From positions 1,548,001-1,612,000 of the forward strand of contig NZ_JAQIJT010000002.1 in the NCBI RefSeq assembly GCF_036946125.1: a DNA stretch of 64,000 nt, in the 5' to 3' direction. The first letter of the stretch is position 1. Every line of letters begins with the position of its first letter. This DNA is from Sphingomonas adhaesiva. Its GTDB lineage: Bacteria; Pseudomonadota; Alphaproteobacteria; Sphingomonadales; Sphingomonadaceae. Of the stretch, positions 25,897-36,200 are shown piece after piece. The notes beneath the pieces are model-generated. The model worked only from the letters and a program-made list of their open reading frames with translations. It was not told the DNA's origin and made no database searches. The translations under genes were made by a program, and so were the position numbers.

Positions 25897-26666
25897 GTGG
25901 CGTTGCCGATGATGAGGCGGCGATATTCCCGCTCCGCCCGGCCATAGGTATCCCCCGCCAGGTCGATCAGGCGCGCACGATCCTGAACGATCACCTTGCC
26001 ACGCCCGGTGCGCACCGCGCCGTCCTCTTCCAGCTTGTGCAGCGCCTCGGTCACGGTCGAGCGGCGGACGCCCAGCATCAGGCGGAATTCCTCGTGCGTC
26101 ATGCAGATTTCGTCGGCGCGCACGCGGTCGTGGTACAGCAGGATCCAGCGCGCCATCCGCCGCTCGACCGGATGCGCCAGCGACGACACGATCGTCCGCC
26201 CCATCTGGAGCATGAAGACGTTGACGAAGCGCAGCAGCGTCTGGCGCAGCGTGTCGCTGCGCGTCGTCGCCTCGACCAGCACCGCCGCGGGCAGCCGCAT
26301 CGCATGCCCCTGCTCCGCGCGCATCACGCCGTCGTGCGGCCAGGTATCGTCGCCCAGCAGCAGCGGCCAGCCCAGGAACCCCTCCTGCCCGACCAGCCCG
26401 ATCGCGAGGCGGTGATCGCCCTCCAGCGCGTCCAGCACGCCGGCGATCGCGCCTTCGGGAAACCACACCGCCTCGATCGGCGTGCCGGCTCGCGCCAGCG
26501 CATCGCCGACCTCGAACGGCACGCGTTCCAGATGCGGCGCGATCAGCGCGAAATCGGCCGCGGACAGATTCTGCAGCAGGAAATTGTCGGTCTGTTGCGC
26601 GCGCCGGCCCCGCGCCCCGTCCGCCGGCGTCCGGTCCGCGGGCGTCGCTTGCAAGAGGTTCTCCAT
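25893..26666 (-). CDS. Crp/Fnr-family transcriptional regulator
   Basis: A 257-aa regulator with an N-terminal cyclic-nucleotide-binding-like domain (FLLQNLSAADFALIAPHLER, VWFPEGAIAGVLDALEGDHR) and a C-terminal helix-turn-helix (EEFRLMLGVRRSTVTEALHK). The cysteines of true FNR proteins are absent. Start ATG at 26664-26666 has GGAGGGG directly upstream; an earlier in-frame ATG at 26702 lacks a site. It overlaps mprF tail to tail by 4 bp. The ligand is unknown. Confidence 0.9.
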   Translation of the reverse strand: MENLLQATPADRTPADGARGRRAQQTDNFLLQNLSAADFALIAPHLERVPFEVGDALARAGTPIEAVWFPEGAIAGVLDALEGDHRLAIGLVGQEGFLGWPLLLGDDTWPHDGVMRAEQGHAMRLPAAVLVEATTRSDTLRQTLLRFVNVFMLQMGRTIVSSLAHPVERRMARWILLYHDRVRADEICMTHEEFRLMLGVRRSTVTEALHKLEEDGAVRTGRGKVIVQDRARLIDLAGDTYGRAEREYRRLIIGNAT

Positions 26667-26785
26667 CCCCTCCGTCCTATGAAGCTTCACGCCTGCCTCC
26701 AAGTCGAACGCTATGACCGCTACCGTACCGAAACCCCGGCGGAGCGGGTCGGTTGCCTGAACGCATCAACGTCACCGGAGCGCGC

Positions 26786-27868
26786 ATGACCCGTCCCCCG
26801 ATCCGCTATACCCCGGACGTCGAAACTCCGACGCCCGGCGAGGACGAGACCATCGCCGGCCTGAACGACGCGTTCGACACCATCCTGGAGCGGACGGCCG
26901 GGGACGGGGACCGCGCTGTGCGTGCGGTACATGCCAAGGCGCACGGCGTGCTGGCGGGCGTGCTGGAGGTCGACGGCGGCCTTCCCGCCGAACTCGCGCA
27001 GGGCGTGTTCGCAACGCCCGGCCGGCACGACGTGCTGATGCGACTGTCGACCAATGCCGGCGACATCCTGCCCGACGTCATCAGCCTGCCGCGCGGGCTG
27101 GCGATCAAGGTGCTGGACGTGGCGGGCGAGCGCCTCCCCGGTGCGGAGGGCACGACGCAGGACTTCATCCTCAACAACGGCACCGTCTTCCAGGCGAAGG
27201 ATGCCGACGCGTTTCTGTCGAACCTGAAGCTGCTGGCGAAGACGACCGACCGGCTGGAGGGGACGAAGAAGGTGCTCTCCGCGGTGCTGCGCGGCGTCCA
27301 CCACGCGCTCGACGCGGTCGGTACGCAGAGCCCCGCGGTCGACACGCTGGGCGGTGCGCCCAACGTCGACCCGCTCGGCGAGACCTACCATTCGATCACC
27401 CCGTTCCGCTGGGGCGACCACATCGCCAAGTTCCGCGTCGTGCCCATCGCGCCCGCGCTGCGCGAGCTGTCGGGCCGGATCGTCGATGCGCACGGGCGCG
27501 AGAACGCGATCCGCGAGGATGTCCGCACCGAAATGCAGCGGATCGACGCGCAATGGGCGTTCGAGGTGCAGCTGTGCCGCGACCTCGACCGCCAGCCGAT
27601 CGAGGATCCGACCGTGGTGTGGGACGAGGCGGAGGCGCCGTTCCAGCGCGTCGGCACGATCACCGCGCACGCGCAGGACAGCTGGCACGACGCCCGCGTG
27701 CAGCAGGTCGACGAGGAAATGCGCTTCAGCGTGTGGACCGGACTCGCGGCGCATCGTCCGCTCGGCAACATCAACCGCGCGCGCAACGCGACCTACCGCC
27801 ACTCCGCGGACTTCCGCGCGCGCGTCAACGGCTGCCCCTATCGCGAGCCGGCGTCGCAACCGGGCTGA
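26786..27868 (+). CDS. catalase-related heme-domain protein
   Basis: A 360-aa protein of the catalase-like superfamily (related to rhizobial y4iL-type proteins). The region FATPGRHDVLMRLSTNAGDI and LPRGLAIKVLDVAGER, then TTQDFILNNGTVFQAKD, follow the catalase fold, and NINRARNATYRHSADFRARV sits near the C-terminus. It is much shorter than true catalases, and I could not find the full His-Asn-Tyr set, so classical catalase activity is uncertain. ATG at 26786 has GGAG 5 bp before it; an upstream TTG is less likely. Confidence 0.8.
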   Translation: MTRPPIRYTPDVETPTPGEDETIAGLNDAFDTILERTAGDGDRAVRAVHAKAHGVLAGVLEVDGGLPAELAQGVFATPGRHDVLMRLSTNAGDILPDVISLPRGLAIKVLDVAGERLPGAEGTTQDFILNNGTVFQAKDADAFLSNLKLLAKTTDRLEGTKKVLSAVLRGVHHALDAVGTQSPAVDTLGGAPNVDPLGETYHSITPFRWGDHIAKFRVVPIAPALRELSGRIVDAHGRENAIREDVRTEMQRIDAQWAFEVQLCRDLDRQPIEDPTVVWDEAEAPFQRVGTITAHAQDSWHDARVQQVDEEMRFSVWTGLAAHRPLGNINRARNATYRHSADFRARVNGCPYREPASQPG

Positions 27869-27871
27869 CCG

Positions 27872-29173
27872 TCACGCCGCGGGCAGCACCATCCGCACCG
27901 AGAGGCCGCCGCCCGGTGCTTCGTCCAGCTGCATCGCGCCGCCATAGAGCGCCGCCAGTTCCGCGACGATCCACAGACCGAAGCCGTGACCGTCGCCGGC
28001 TTCGTCCAGCCGGGTCCCGGCCCGGGCGACCAGCGCGCGTTCGTCCGCCGGGATGCCGGGGCCGTCGTCCGCGATCGTCAGCACCACCGAACGCCCCTCC
28101 CGGCTCGCCCTCACCGCCACCCGCGAGCGCGCATGCCGTGCCGCATTGTCGAGCAGGTTGCCGAGCAGTTCGTCCAGATCCTGCGCATCCATCGCCACCC
28201 CCAGCTCGGTCGATACGGACACCTCCAGCAACCGCCCGGATCGCAGCGCCGGGATCGCGCCGGCGATCCCCTCGACCGCCGGGCGCAGCGGCGTCGCGCT
28301 GCGGCGGTCGATCGCCGCCGCCCGCGCACGGGTCAGATGATGCCGGATCGTACGGTCGATCCGCCCGACCAGCGCCGCCGCCCGCGGCTGATCGCGCAGA
28401 TCGAGCGCCAGCGTCGCGACCGGGGTCTTGAGCGCGTGCGCCAGATTGGCCGCGCTCGCACGCGCGGTCGCCAGTGCCGCCGCATTGTCCGCCGCCAGCG
28501 CGTTCAGCTCGATCGTCAGCGGCAGCAGTTCCGCCGGCTGGTCCTCGTCAATGCGGTCGCGCCGCCCCGCCCGCATCGCCGCCACCTGATCGCGCACGCG
28601 GCGCAGCGGGCGCAGCCCGACGCGCAACTGCACCAGCATCGCGACCGTCAGCAGCAGCGCGACCGCAGCCAGCGCGACGAGCAGCGGCAGCAACGCCCCC
28701 CTGATCGGGCGCTGCACCACCTCGCGCGGCGCCGCCGCGGTCAGCACAACCGGCCCGCGCCGCGTCGGCAGCGTCACGGTGCGCGCATGCACGCCCCCCG
28801 CGCCCTCCAGCACCTGCGCCCCGCCCGGTCCGCCCGGCGAGGGCGGGGGCGGGGGCGGCGGTGGCGACGGCGCACCGTGCAGCGGCGGAAAGTCCGCCGA
28901 AGCGACCGCGCCATCGGGTCCGACGATCCGCCAGCGCCACGCCGGCCCGCCCTCCAGCGCCGCGACCCGCTCGCCCAGCCGCGCGCGGTCGACGCGCCCG
29001 TCGCGATCGACCGCGCTCGCCAGCACCAGCAACGTCGCGTCCAGCCGCCGGTCCAGCCCCTCGGTCACGAACCGTCCCAGCACCCCGGCGATGACCACGC
29101 CCGCGATGACGAGCGCCAGCGTCGTCGACGCGATCGCGATCGCCAGCATCCGCGCATAGAGCGACCGCGGCAT
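27872..29173 (-). CDS. two-component sensor histidine kinase
   Basis: A 433-aa membrane kinase. An N-terminal helix (MLAIAIASTTLALVIAGVVI), a periplasmic domain of about 120 residues, a second helix (LLPLLVALAAVALLLTVAML), a HAMP-like linker, an H-box with ASAANLAHALKTPVATLALD, and an ATP-binding domain with LLGNLLDNAARHA, ADDGPGIPAD and GHGFGLWIV. The periplasmic domain contains a run of eight prolines (SPPPPPPPPSPGGPGG). It follows the response regulator by 4 bp, so the two are a cognate pair of the PhoQ/OmpR-partner type. Confidence 0.93.
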   Translation of the reverse strand: MPRSLYARMLAIAIASTTLALVIAGVVIAGVLGRFVTEGLDRRLDATLLVLASAVDRDGRVDRARLGERVAALEGGPAWRWRIVGPDGAVASADFPPLHGAPSPPPPPPPPSPGGPGGAQVLEGAGGVHARTVTLPTRRGPVVLTAAAPREVVQRPIRGALLPLLVALAAVALLLTVAMLVQLRVGLRPLRRVRDQVAAMRAGRRDRIDEDQPAELLPLTIELNALAADNAAALATARASAANLAHALKTPVATLALDLRDQPRAAALVGRIDRTIRHHLTRARAAAIDRRSATPLRPAVEGIAGAIPALRSGRLLEVSVSTELGVAMDAQDLDELLGNLLDNAARHARSRVAVRASREGRSVVLTIADDGPGIPADERALVARAGTRLDEAGDGHGFGLWIVAELAALYGGAMQLDEAPGGGLSVRMVLPAA

Positions 29174-29177
29174 CGCC

Positions 29178-29840
29178 CTACCCCGCGCAGACCAGGCGGT
29201 AGCCGCGCCCGCGCACCGTCTCGATCAGCGTCGCGCCGATCTTCTTGCGCAGCCGCCCGACGATCACCTCCAGACTGTTGGAATCGGTATCCGCATCGCC
29301 CTCATACACCCGTTCCAGCAGGTCGAGCCGCTCGATCACCACATCCTTGCGCAGCATCAGCTGCGACAGCACGCGCCATTCGAATGCGGTCAGCCGCAGC
29401 GGCAGGCCATCGAGTTCGAACATCCCCGTCTGCGTATCGAACGTCAGCGGCCCGCAGGTCAGCAGCGGCTGCCCGTGCCCGGCCGACCGCCGTACCAGCG
29501 CGCGCAACCGCATCACCAGCTCGTCGAGCCGGAAGGGCTTGACCATATAGTCGTCCGCCCCCGCCTTGAACCCGGCGACCTTGTCCGACCATGCCTCGCG
29601 CGCGGTCAGCACCAGCACGGGCAGGTCGCGCCCCGCCGCCCGCCACGCCTTCAGCACGCCGACCCCGTCCAGCTGCGGCAGGCCCAGATCCAGCACCGCG
29701 GCATCGTAGCGCTCGGTCTCGCCCAGATGCGCGGCGTCGACCCCGTCGGTCACGAGGTCGACCGCGAAATGCTCGCTCCGCAACGCGGCGGCGACGCTCG
29801 GGCCCAGATCGCGGTCGTCCTCGACCAGCAGGATGCGCAT
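29178..29840 (-). CDS. OmpR-family response regulator
   Basis: A 220-aa regulator. The receiver domain begins MRILLVEDDRDLGPSVAAAL with the acceptor Asp in YDAAVLDLGLPQLDG, and KPFRLDELVMRLRALVRR closes it. The C-terminal winged helix carries PLRLTAFEWRVLSQLMLRKD and SLEVIVGRLRKKIGATLIET. It is divergent from the OB-fold protein gene across a 106-bp region with an inverted repeat that may be its own operator. Confidence 0.95.
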   Translation of the reverse strand: MRILLVEDDRDLGPSVAAALRSEHFAVDLVTDGVDAAHLGETERYDAAVLDLGLPQLDGVGVLKAWRAAGRDLPVLVLTAREAWSDKVAGFKAGADDYMVKPFRLDELVMRLRALVRRSAGHGQPLLTCGPLTFDTQTGMFELDGLPLRLTAFEWRVLSQLMLRKDVVIERLDLLERVYEGDADTDSNSLEVIVGRLRKKIGATLIETVRGRGYRLVCAG

Positions 29841-29873
29841 GTCGGTCTCCTATGCCGACCGCTTAAACCGAAA

Positions 29874-29891
29874 CTGAACGTGCTGGTTCAG
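29874..29891. promoter_or_regulatory. inverted repeat in divergent promoter region
   Basis: CTGAAC-GTGCTG-GTTCAG is a perfect 6-6-6 inverted repeat between the response regulator gene and the OB-fold protein gene. Its place suits an operator serving both directions. Which protein binds is inference. Confidence 0.4.
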
Positions 29892-29946
29892 CGCGGGTGG
29901 TGCGGGCCGCGCGTACATTCCGGTCATCGTTGGACATAAGGAGTCG

Positions 29947-30528
29947 ATGGTGATGAGAATGTCGAAAGCGCAGAAGGTCGGGCTGGGCGCGGTGGCGCTG
30001 CTCGCGCTCGGCGCCGCGGGCGGCGCAGGCGCGGTGTCGCTGACGCGGCCCGGCGTGGAGATGGCGCCGGTCGTGGCCACCCCGGTCGCGAAACTGGGCG
30101 ATGCCCGCGGGATCGTGAGCGTGCGCGGGCGCGTGGCGGAGGTCTATGGCAACCGCTTCGTGGTGCAGGACGCCAGCGGCCGCACGCTGGTCGACGCCGG
30201 TCGCGGCGACAGCGGGCTGCGTACCGGCGCGCCGGTGCTGGTGCAGGGCCGCTACGACGACGGCCAGCTGCGCGCCCGCTTCCTGGTCGATCGGGCCAGC
30301 GGCGTTCGCGAGGTCGGCGCCCCGCCCCCGCCCCCGCCCCCGCCGCCCCCTCCGCCGGGTGCCGGTGCCCCTCCCCCGCCCCCGGGAGCAGGCGCGCCCC
30401 CTCCGCCCGGCGCTGGCGCCCCTCCGCCGCCGCCCGGCGCAGGCGCTCCCCCGCCCCCCGCTGGTTCGGGGACCCCGCCCGCGCCGCCACCAGGAGCGGT
30501 CGCCCCGCCGCCCGCCCGTCCGCGGTAA
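29947..30528 (+). CDS. exported OB-fold-like protein with proline-rich tail
   Basis: A 193-aa protein: N-terminal hydrophobic segment (VGLGAVALLALGAAGGAGAV), then a domain of about 75 residues (GIVSVRGRVAEVYGNRFVVQ, TLVDAGRG, PVLVQGRYDDGQLRARFLVD) resembling bacterial OB-fold (BOF/YgiW-like) proteins, then a tail of about 65 residues made of P-rich blocks separated by GAGA. It is divergent from the two-component system. The ATG at 29947 is only 3 bp after TAAGGAG, so the ATG at 29953 (9-bp spacing) may be the real start. The function is unknown; the tail may span the cell envelope. Confidence 0.75.
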   Translation: MVMRMSKAQKVGLGAVALLALGAAGGAGAVSLTRPGVEMAPVVATPVAKLGDARGIVSVRGRVAEVYGNRFVVQDASGRTLVDAGRGDSGLRTGAPVLVQGRYDDGQLRARFLVDRASGVREVGAPPPPPPPPPPPPGAGAPPPPPGAGAPPPPGAGAPPPPPGAGAPPPPAGSGTPPAPPPGAVAPPPARPR

Positions 30529-30609
30529 CGGACCCGATCCGCGCCGTGCCGGCCCCGATACGGCGCGGCGCGGACGCCCTCACACCCTGACCGCGCGCCT
30601 CTCAGGCCG

Positions 30610-33129
30610 TCACGTGCGATCACCCGCGTCATCCCGCCGCAGTCCCCACTGGTCGTAGACGAAGGTCCAGTCGCCCAGGGTGAAGCGCCGCTCGTCGACG
30701 CGGGCGACCGCGTCGCCGCTGATCCGATGTGACATCCATCCCGGGATCGTCACCTGCGTGACCGGCGAGCCGAACGGCCCCGCCAACGGCGCCGGCAGGT
30801 CGATCAGCAGGTCCCGCGCGCCCAGCCGGGTCAGCGCGTCCCTGTCGTCGCGAAAGTCCAGCCGGGTGAACGGCAGCGACAGGTCCAGCGCGGCGATTTT
30901 CGCGCCATCGCCCTTCGCCGACTCGCCCCCGCGATCGGCGTTCAGCCGGTTGACCCACGCTGCGCCCCGCTCGCGCGCCACCGTCTTCAGCGCCTCGCGG
31001 TGCAGCGCCTGCTCGACCAGCCGCCGATTGTCCTGCGGAATCGTGATGCAGGCATCCCGCTCCAGCAGCGCCAGCGTCGCCTCCAGCTGCGTGACGCTGG
31101 GATAGACGTATCCGCCCAGCCCGTGGCGCGTGCCTTTCCCCTCCAGCAGCAGCCCCAGGTCGCGAACCGCCGGGCGCAGGACGACCACCCGCGCTTCCGA
31201 AAAAGCGCCCCGGTCGTCGCGATCATGCCGGTGCAGCCGCCCGATCCGCTGCAACAGCACGTCCATCGGCGCCAGATCGGCGATCAGCAGGTCGGCATCG
31301 ATGTCGAGCGACTGTTCCAGCGTCTGCGTCCCCACCAGGACGCGCCCGCCAGCCCCCCGCCCCTTGCCGAAGGTGTCCGAAACGGCCTCGTCGAGACGCT
31401 TCCGGTCCTCCGCCGCAAAGCGCCCGTGATGGACCGTCGCGACGCCATCGATCGCAAACGCCAGTTCCCCCGCCATCGCCGCCACCGCGCGCGCGACCGC
31501 CACCGCGCCGTCCACCGTATTGCGCACCACCAGCACCGCCGCGCCCGCCCGCGCCGCCGCCACCGCCCGTGCGGCGATCGCCGGCGCATCGGCGATCAGT
31601 CCCGCCGTCTCCACCGTCACGCGCTTGCTGCGCGCGCTCCCCACCGCCGCGCGCGGCGCCACACCCTGCCCCGACAGCGCCGGATACGGCTGCGCCACCG
31701 CCTCCTCCAACGACGGCGACCGTGCCTTCAGCAGGCGCGCGCGGGCTTCGCCGCCCAGCGTGGCCGACAGCAACAGCGCCCGTCCGCCGACCGCGGCATG
31801 ATGCGTCAGCAACCGCTCCAGCAGCCCGGTCATATACGCGTCGGAGGCATGGACCTCGTCCACCACCAGCAGGCTGCGCGCCAGCACGCTCGCGCGGAAC
31901 AGCGCATGCTTCACCGGCAGCGCCGCCAGCAGCGCCTGGTCGATCGTCCCCACCGCGACCCGCGCCGCCAGAAAGCGATTGGCGCGCTCCGCCGCCCAGC
32001 GCGCATCAGGCGGTGCGGCATCGTCGCCCGCATCCCATCGCACCGCGAACCCGGGCAGCGCCTGCCCCTTCGCATCGCCCGCGCGCAGATAGCCCGGCAC
32101 CGCGAGGATCGCCGGCGGCGCATCGTCCCCCCAGACGCGCCCGATCACCGTGTTGACGCGCGCGTGGAGCTGCACCGCCGCCGCCCGCGTCGGCAGCGCG
32201 AAGAACAGCCCGTCCACCTCGCCCCGGCGGCGCATCTCCAGCCAGCGCCACAGCGCCGCCTCGGTCTTCCCCGACCCCGTTTCCGCCTCGATCAGCGCGA
32301 CCGCACCCCAGTCGGGCGCCGCCGCTGCCGCCTGAAAGCCATAGGCGGGGTTGCCGAACGCATCCAGGAAGTCCCCCGGCGGCGTCTCCAGCGGTGCCAG
32401 TCCGCGCGCCACGACCGCGTCGGCCGCCGCCGCCACACGCAACGCCTCCCGCTCCGCCCCGTGCGGCGCTGCCACCGGAAAGCGTGTCGTGTCCGAGCCG
32501 ACCCAGTCGGCCAGCGTGACCAGCCCGGCGAACAGGGCGACGAAGCGCGCCGCATCCGGCAGCGGCGGCCCCTGCTCCCATGCCAGCGGCCACCGCGCCC
32601 GCACCAACTCGATCAGCCGCATCACCTCCGCCGCGGGATCGCCATCGTCTCCCGTCACCCATTGCGGGTAGTGACGCGACCACCGATCCGACGGCGCCTC
32701 GGCGTAAAACTCCTCCAGCGGTCGCCCGTGATGCGCCAGCGCCGCGGCGAAATGTTGATAGCTGCCCCACGCCACGAACATGTCGCGCAGCGCCGTCCCC
32801 GCCGCGGTGCCGATCAACGCCGAGTGCTTCACCAGCGCCGCGACCGCGCCGGTATGCCCCACGATCGGCCGCACGCGCGCATCGCGGCGCGCCTGAAACC
32901 CGCGATTGGCCTTCCCCAGATCGTGCAGCGCCGCCAGCACCGTCAGCCGCGCGATGTCCTGCGCGGTCGGCACCCGCCCCGCCGCGGCCGTCAGTGCATC
33001 CATCCATGCCGGCAGGATCGCCGCAAACGCCGCCGCCACGTCCAGGCAATGGTCGATCAGCGGCAATGCCGCGACCACCCGACCCTCGCCGTCCCGCTCC
33101 AGCTTCGCCCACGTCACCGGCTCGCGCAT
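30610..33129 (-). CDS. cas3: CRISPR-associated helicase-nuclease Cas3 (type I-E)
   Basis: The 839-aa effector that degrades DNA recruited by Cascade. The N-terminal HD nuclease domain has His27 in PLIDHCLDVA, the HD pair in LAALHDLGKAN (about 69-70) and ALAHHGRPL. The superfamily 2 helicase follows: Walker A ETGSGKTEAALW (about 283), VVDEVHASD (about 423), LLSATLGG (about 453), GTQTLEQSLDIDAD and LLQRIGRLHRHD. The C-terminal Cas3 domain follows. Start ATG at 33127-33129 has GGGGGAGAGG just upstream. It reads away from the rest of the cas genes and is separated from casA by four DISARM genes. Confidence 0.95.
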   Translation of the reverse strand: MREPVTWAKLERDGEGRVVAALPLIDHCLDVAAAFAAILPAWMDALTAAAGRVPTAQDIARLTVLAALHDLGKANRGFQARRDARVRPIVGHTGAVAALVKHSALIGTAAGTALRDMFVAWGSYQHFAAALAHHGRPLEEFYAEAPSDRWSRHYPQWVTGDDGDPAAEVMRLIELVRARWPLAWEQGPPLPDAARFVALFAGLVTLADWVGSDTTRFPVAAPHGAEREALRVAAAADAVVARGLAPLETPPGDFLDAFGNPAYGFQAAAAAPDWGAVALIEAETGSGKTEAALWRWLEMRRRGEVDGLFFALPTRAAAVQLHARVNTVIGRVWGDDAPPAILAVPGYLRAGDAKGQALPGFAVRWDAGDDAAPPDARWAAERANRFLAARVAVGTIDQALLAALPVKHALFRASVLARSLLVVDEVHASDAYMTGLLERLLTHHAAVGGRALLLSATLGGEARARLLKARSPSLEEAVAQPYPALSGQGVAPRAAVGSARSKRVTVETAGLIADAPAIAARAVAAARAGAAVLVVRNTVDGAVAVARAVAAMAGELAFAIDGVATVHHGRFAAEDRKRLDEAVSDTFGKGRGAGGRVLVGTQTLEQSLDIDADLLIADLAPMDVLLQRIGRLHRHDRDDRGAFSEARVVVLRPAVRDLGLLLEGKGTRHGLGGYVYPSVTQLEATLALLERDACITIPQDNRRLVEQALHREALKTVARERGAAWVNRLNADRGGESAKGDGAKIAALDLSLPFTRLDFRDDRDALTRLGARDLLIDLPAPLAGPFGSPVTQVTIPGWMSHRISGDAVARVDERRFTLGDWTFVYDQWGLRRDDAGDRT

Positions 33130-33262
33130 CGCACCTCTCCCCCGCTCTCCCTGTAGCATCCCGCGATCCACTCGGAAGCGAAGATGACACCAAAGCGGAC
33201 GCGCCTTCCGTTGGCGCACCCCCGCCCTGCCGCCACGGTCGCGTGCGCAGGGAGGGCTTGTC
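33130..33262. promoter_or_regulatory. divergent region between cas3 and drmD
   Basis: These 133 bp must hold the leftward cas3 promoter and the rightward promoter of the DISARM-Cascade unit. Both genes have good ribosome-binding sites at its edges (GGGAGAGG for cas3, GGGAGGG for drmD). I see no strong -35/-10 pair or palindrome. Confidence 0.55.
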
Positions 33263-36200
33263 ATGATCGATCCGGCGACACGTCCCGCATCCTCCTCCCG
33301 CCCGCCCGGCGTCGGGCAGTTCGTGTCGCTGCGCGGGCGGCTGTGGATGGTCGAGGGGGCGCCCGACGGCGCGCTCGACGGCCACCGCCTGGCCTGTATC
33401 GACGACGATGCCAGCGGCGAGGAAGCGCAGGTGCTGTGGGCGGCCGAGGTCGACGCGCGCCTTCACGACGAGGAAGCATGGGCCTCGCTCGGCGCGGCGG
33501 GCGGCGATGCCGCGACCTTCTCCGCCTATCTGCGCACCGTTTGCTGGCGCACCGCGACCGCCGCCGAGCGCGATCTGTTCCAGGCACCGTTCCGCGCCGG
33601 CATCCGGCTCGATCCGTACCAGCTGCTGCCGCTGCGCAAGGCGCTGCGCCTGCCGCGCGTCAATCTGCTGATCGCGGACGACGTCGGGCTCGGCAAGACG
33701 GTGGAGGCGGGGCTCGTCCTGCGCGAGCTGCTGCTGCGCCGCCGCGTCGACTATACCGTCGTCGTCGCACCGCCCGCGATGACGATCCAGTGGCGCGACG
33801 AGCTTCAGGCGAAGTTCGGCCTCGCGTTCGAGATCGTCGACGCGCGCCATCTGGAGGCGCTGCGCCGCCGCCGCGGCTACGGCGCAAACCCCTGGGCGGC
33901 GGGCTCGCGCTTCATCCTGTCGCACCGGCTACTGGGCGAGGAAGCCTATGTCGCGGGGCTGCGCGACGTGCTGGAGGATTTCCGCGCCCGCTCGCTCCTG
34001 ATCCTGGACGAGGCGCACCACGCGGCGCCGTCGGGCAGCGGCCGCTACGCGATCGAAAGCCAGTTCACCCGCGCGCTGCGCGACCTGTCCGATCGCTTCG
34101 AGCATCGCCTGTTCCTCTCCGCCACGCCGCACAACGGCCACGCCAACAGCTTCGCGACGCTGCTGGAGCTGCTCGATCCCCAGCGCTTCACCCGCGGCGT
34201 GCCCGTGCGACCCGCGGATCTGGAGCCGGTGATGGTCCGCCGGCTGAAAAGCGACCTGCGCGCCCTGGGAGAGGCCTTTCCCGAGCGGATCGTCGCGCCG
34301 GTCGTGATCGACGACCTTCCGCCCGACGCCCCCGAACTGACGCTCGCGGCGATGCTCGCCGATTACCGCACTCTGCGCGAACGCCGTATCGCCGGGCTGA
34401 CCGGCGCACCGGCCGCGCGCGCCAGGCTCGCCTTCGTCGGCCTGCAACAGCGGCTCCTGTCCTCGATTCCCGCCTTCGCGCGCACCCTGCGCGTCCACCT
34501 CGCCGGGCTCGACCGCGCGCTGGCCGGCGCGACGGCCGCCCCGCCGACCGACATGCCCGTCGAGGCACCCGACGATGCGCAGGACGAGGACACCGCCCTC
34601 GACCTGCTCGACCGCGCCGATGCCGCCGCGGTCGAGTCTGCGGCGATCGCCGCCGCCGCGGGGGCACCGCATGACCTGCTCGCGGCGGAACGCGCGCATG
34701 TCGCCACGATGCTCGCCGCGGCGGAGGCGGTACGCGGCGCACCCGATGCGCGCGTCGTCTGGCTGCTCGACTGGGCGCGCACCCACCTGCTCGACGACGC
34801 CGGCGCATGGCGCGATCGCCGGCTGATCCTGTTCACGGAATATGAGGATACGCGTCGCTGGTTGCAGCGCCAGCTGCGCGTCCTGATCGACCCCGCCGAC
34901 CCGCACGAGGCGCGCCGGATCGATACCTTTACCGGCATCACCGCGGCCGAGCGGCGCGAGACGATCAAGCGCGCGTTCAACGATCCGGCCGATCCGCTGC
35001 GCATCCTGATCTGCACCGATGCCGCGCGCGAGGGGATCAACCTGCAGGCGCAATGCCACGACCTGATCCACGTCGACCTGCCGTGGAACCCGTCGCGGCT
35101 GGAGCAGCGCAACGGCCGCATCGACCGCAAGCTCCAGCCCAGCCCGACCGTCACCTGCCGCTACTTCGTCTATGCGCAGCGCCCCGAGGACGTCGTGCTC
35201 GACGCCCTGGTACGAAAGACCGAGCTGATCCGCCAGCAGCTCGGCTCCGCGGGGGAGGTGCTCGGCGCGCGGATCGCGGACCGGCTGGGCGGCGGCATCG
35301 ACCGGCAGGCGGCGCGCGCCCTCGCCGATCGCATCCGCGACGAGGCGGCGGACGAGCGTGTCCGCGCCGCGATCCACGACCTGGACGACGGCGCGGTCGC
35401 GCGGCGCGCGCGGCTGCTGCGCGAACAGGCGGATCTGGCGGCGATGCTGGAGGCATCGCGTGCGCGCGTCGGGGTCGACGCCGGCGAACTGGAGTCCGTG
35501 GCGGCGCTGGCGCTGGCGCGCGCGGGCGGGGCGTGGGGCAACGGGGAGCGGATCGGCGACACCCCCGTCTTCACGCTGAATCAGGCGCGATTGGCGGACG
35601 ACCCCACCTGGCAACCCCTGCTCGACGATCTCCGCGCGCGCCCGCTCCGCCCGGGCGAGCGTCCCGCCGAGTGGCGCGCCAGCCCCGATGCCGCCGTGCG
35701 CCGAATCAGCTTCGCGCCTGCGATCCTTCCCGACGGGCGCGACGCGGGCGACGTGGTGCAGCTCCACCTCGAACATCGGCTCGTCCGTCGGCTGCTCGGC
35801 CGGTTCCTGTCGGCAGGGTTCCGGCAGGGGCTGGAGCGCGCCTGCGTCATCCGCACCCCGATGACGCCCAGCCCGCGCGTGATCCTGCTCGGCCGACTCG
35901 CGCTCTTCGGCGATGGCGCCGCGCGGCTGCACGAGGAGGTGCTCGGCGTCACCGCCGACTGGCGCGACGCGGGCGCGCTGCGCCCGCTGGCAGAAGGGCG
36001 TGAAGCGGAGACGCGCGTGCTCGAGGAACTCATCGCCGCGCTGCGCTCCGCGGCCGACGCGGATGCGGCGGTCGCCGCGCGCGCCACCGCCACCGCAGCG
36101 CGCGATGTCGGCCACCTGCGCCCCGCATTGGAGGCGCGTGCCACCGCCCGCGCCGAACGCGTCGCCGCCGAACTCGACCGCCGCGCCGCGGCGGAGGCGC

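Noticed and set aside
23197..26466. 1089-codon minus-strand frame over mprF
   Set aside because: Antisense to MprF and partly to the Crp/Fnr gene in another frame; no recognisable domain.
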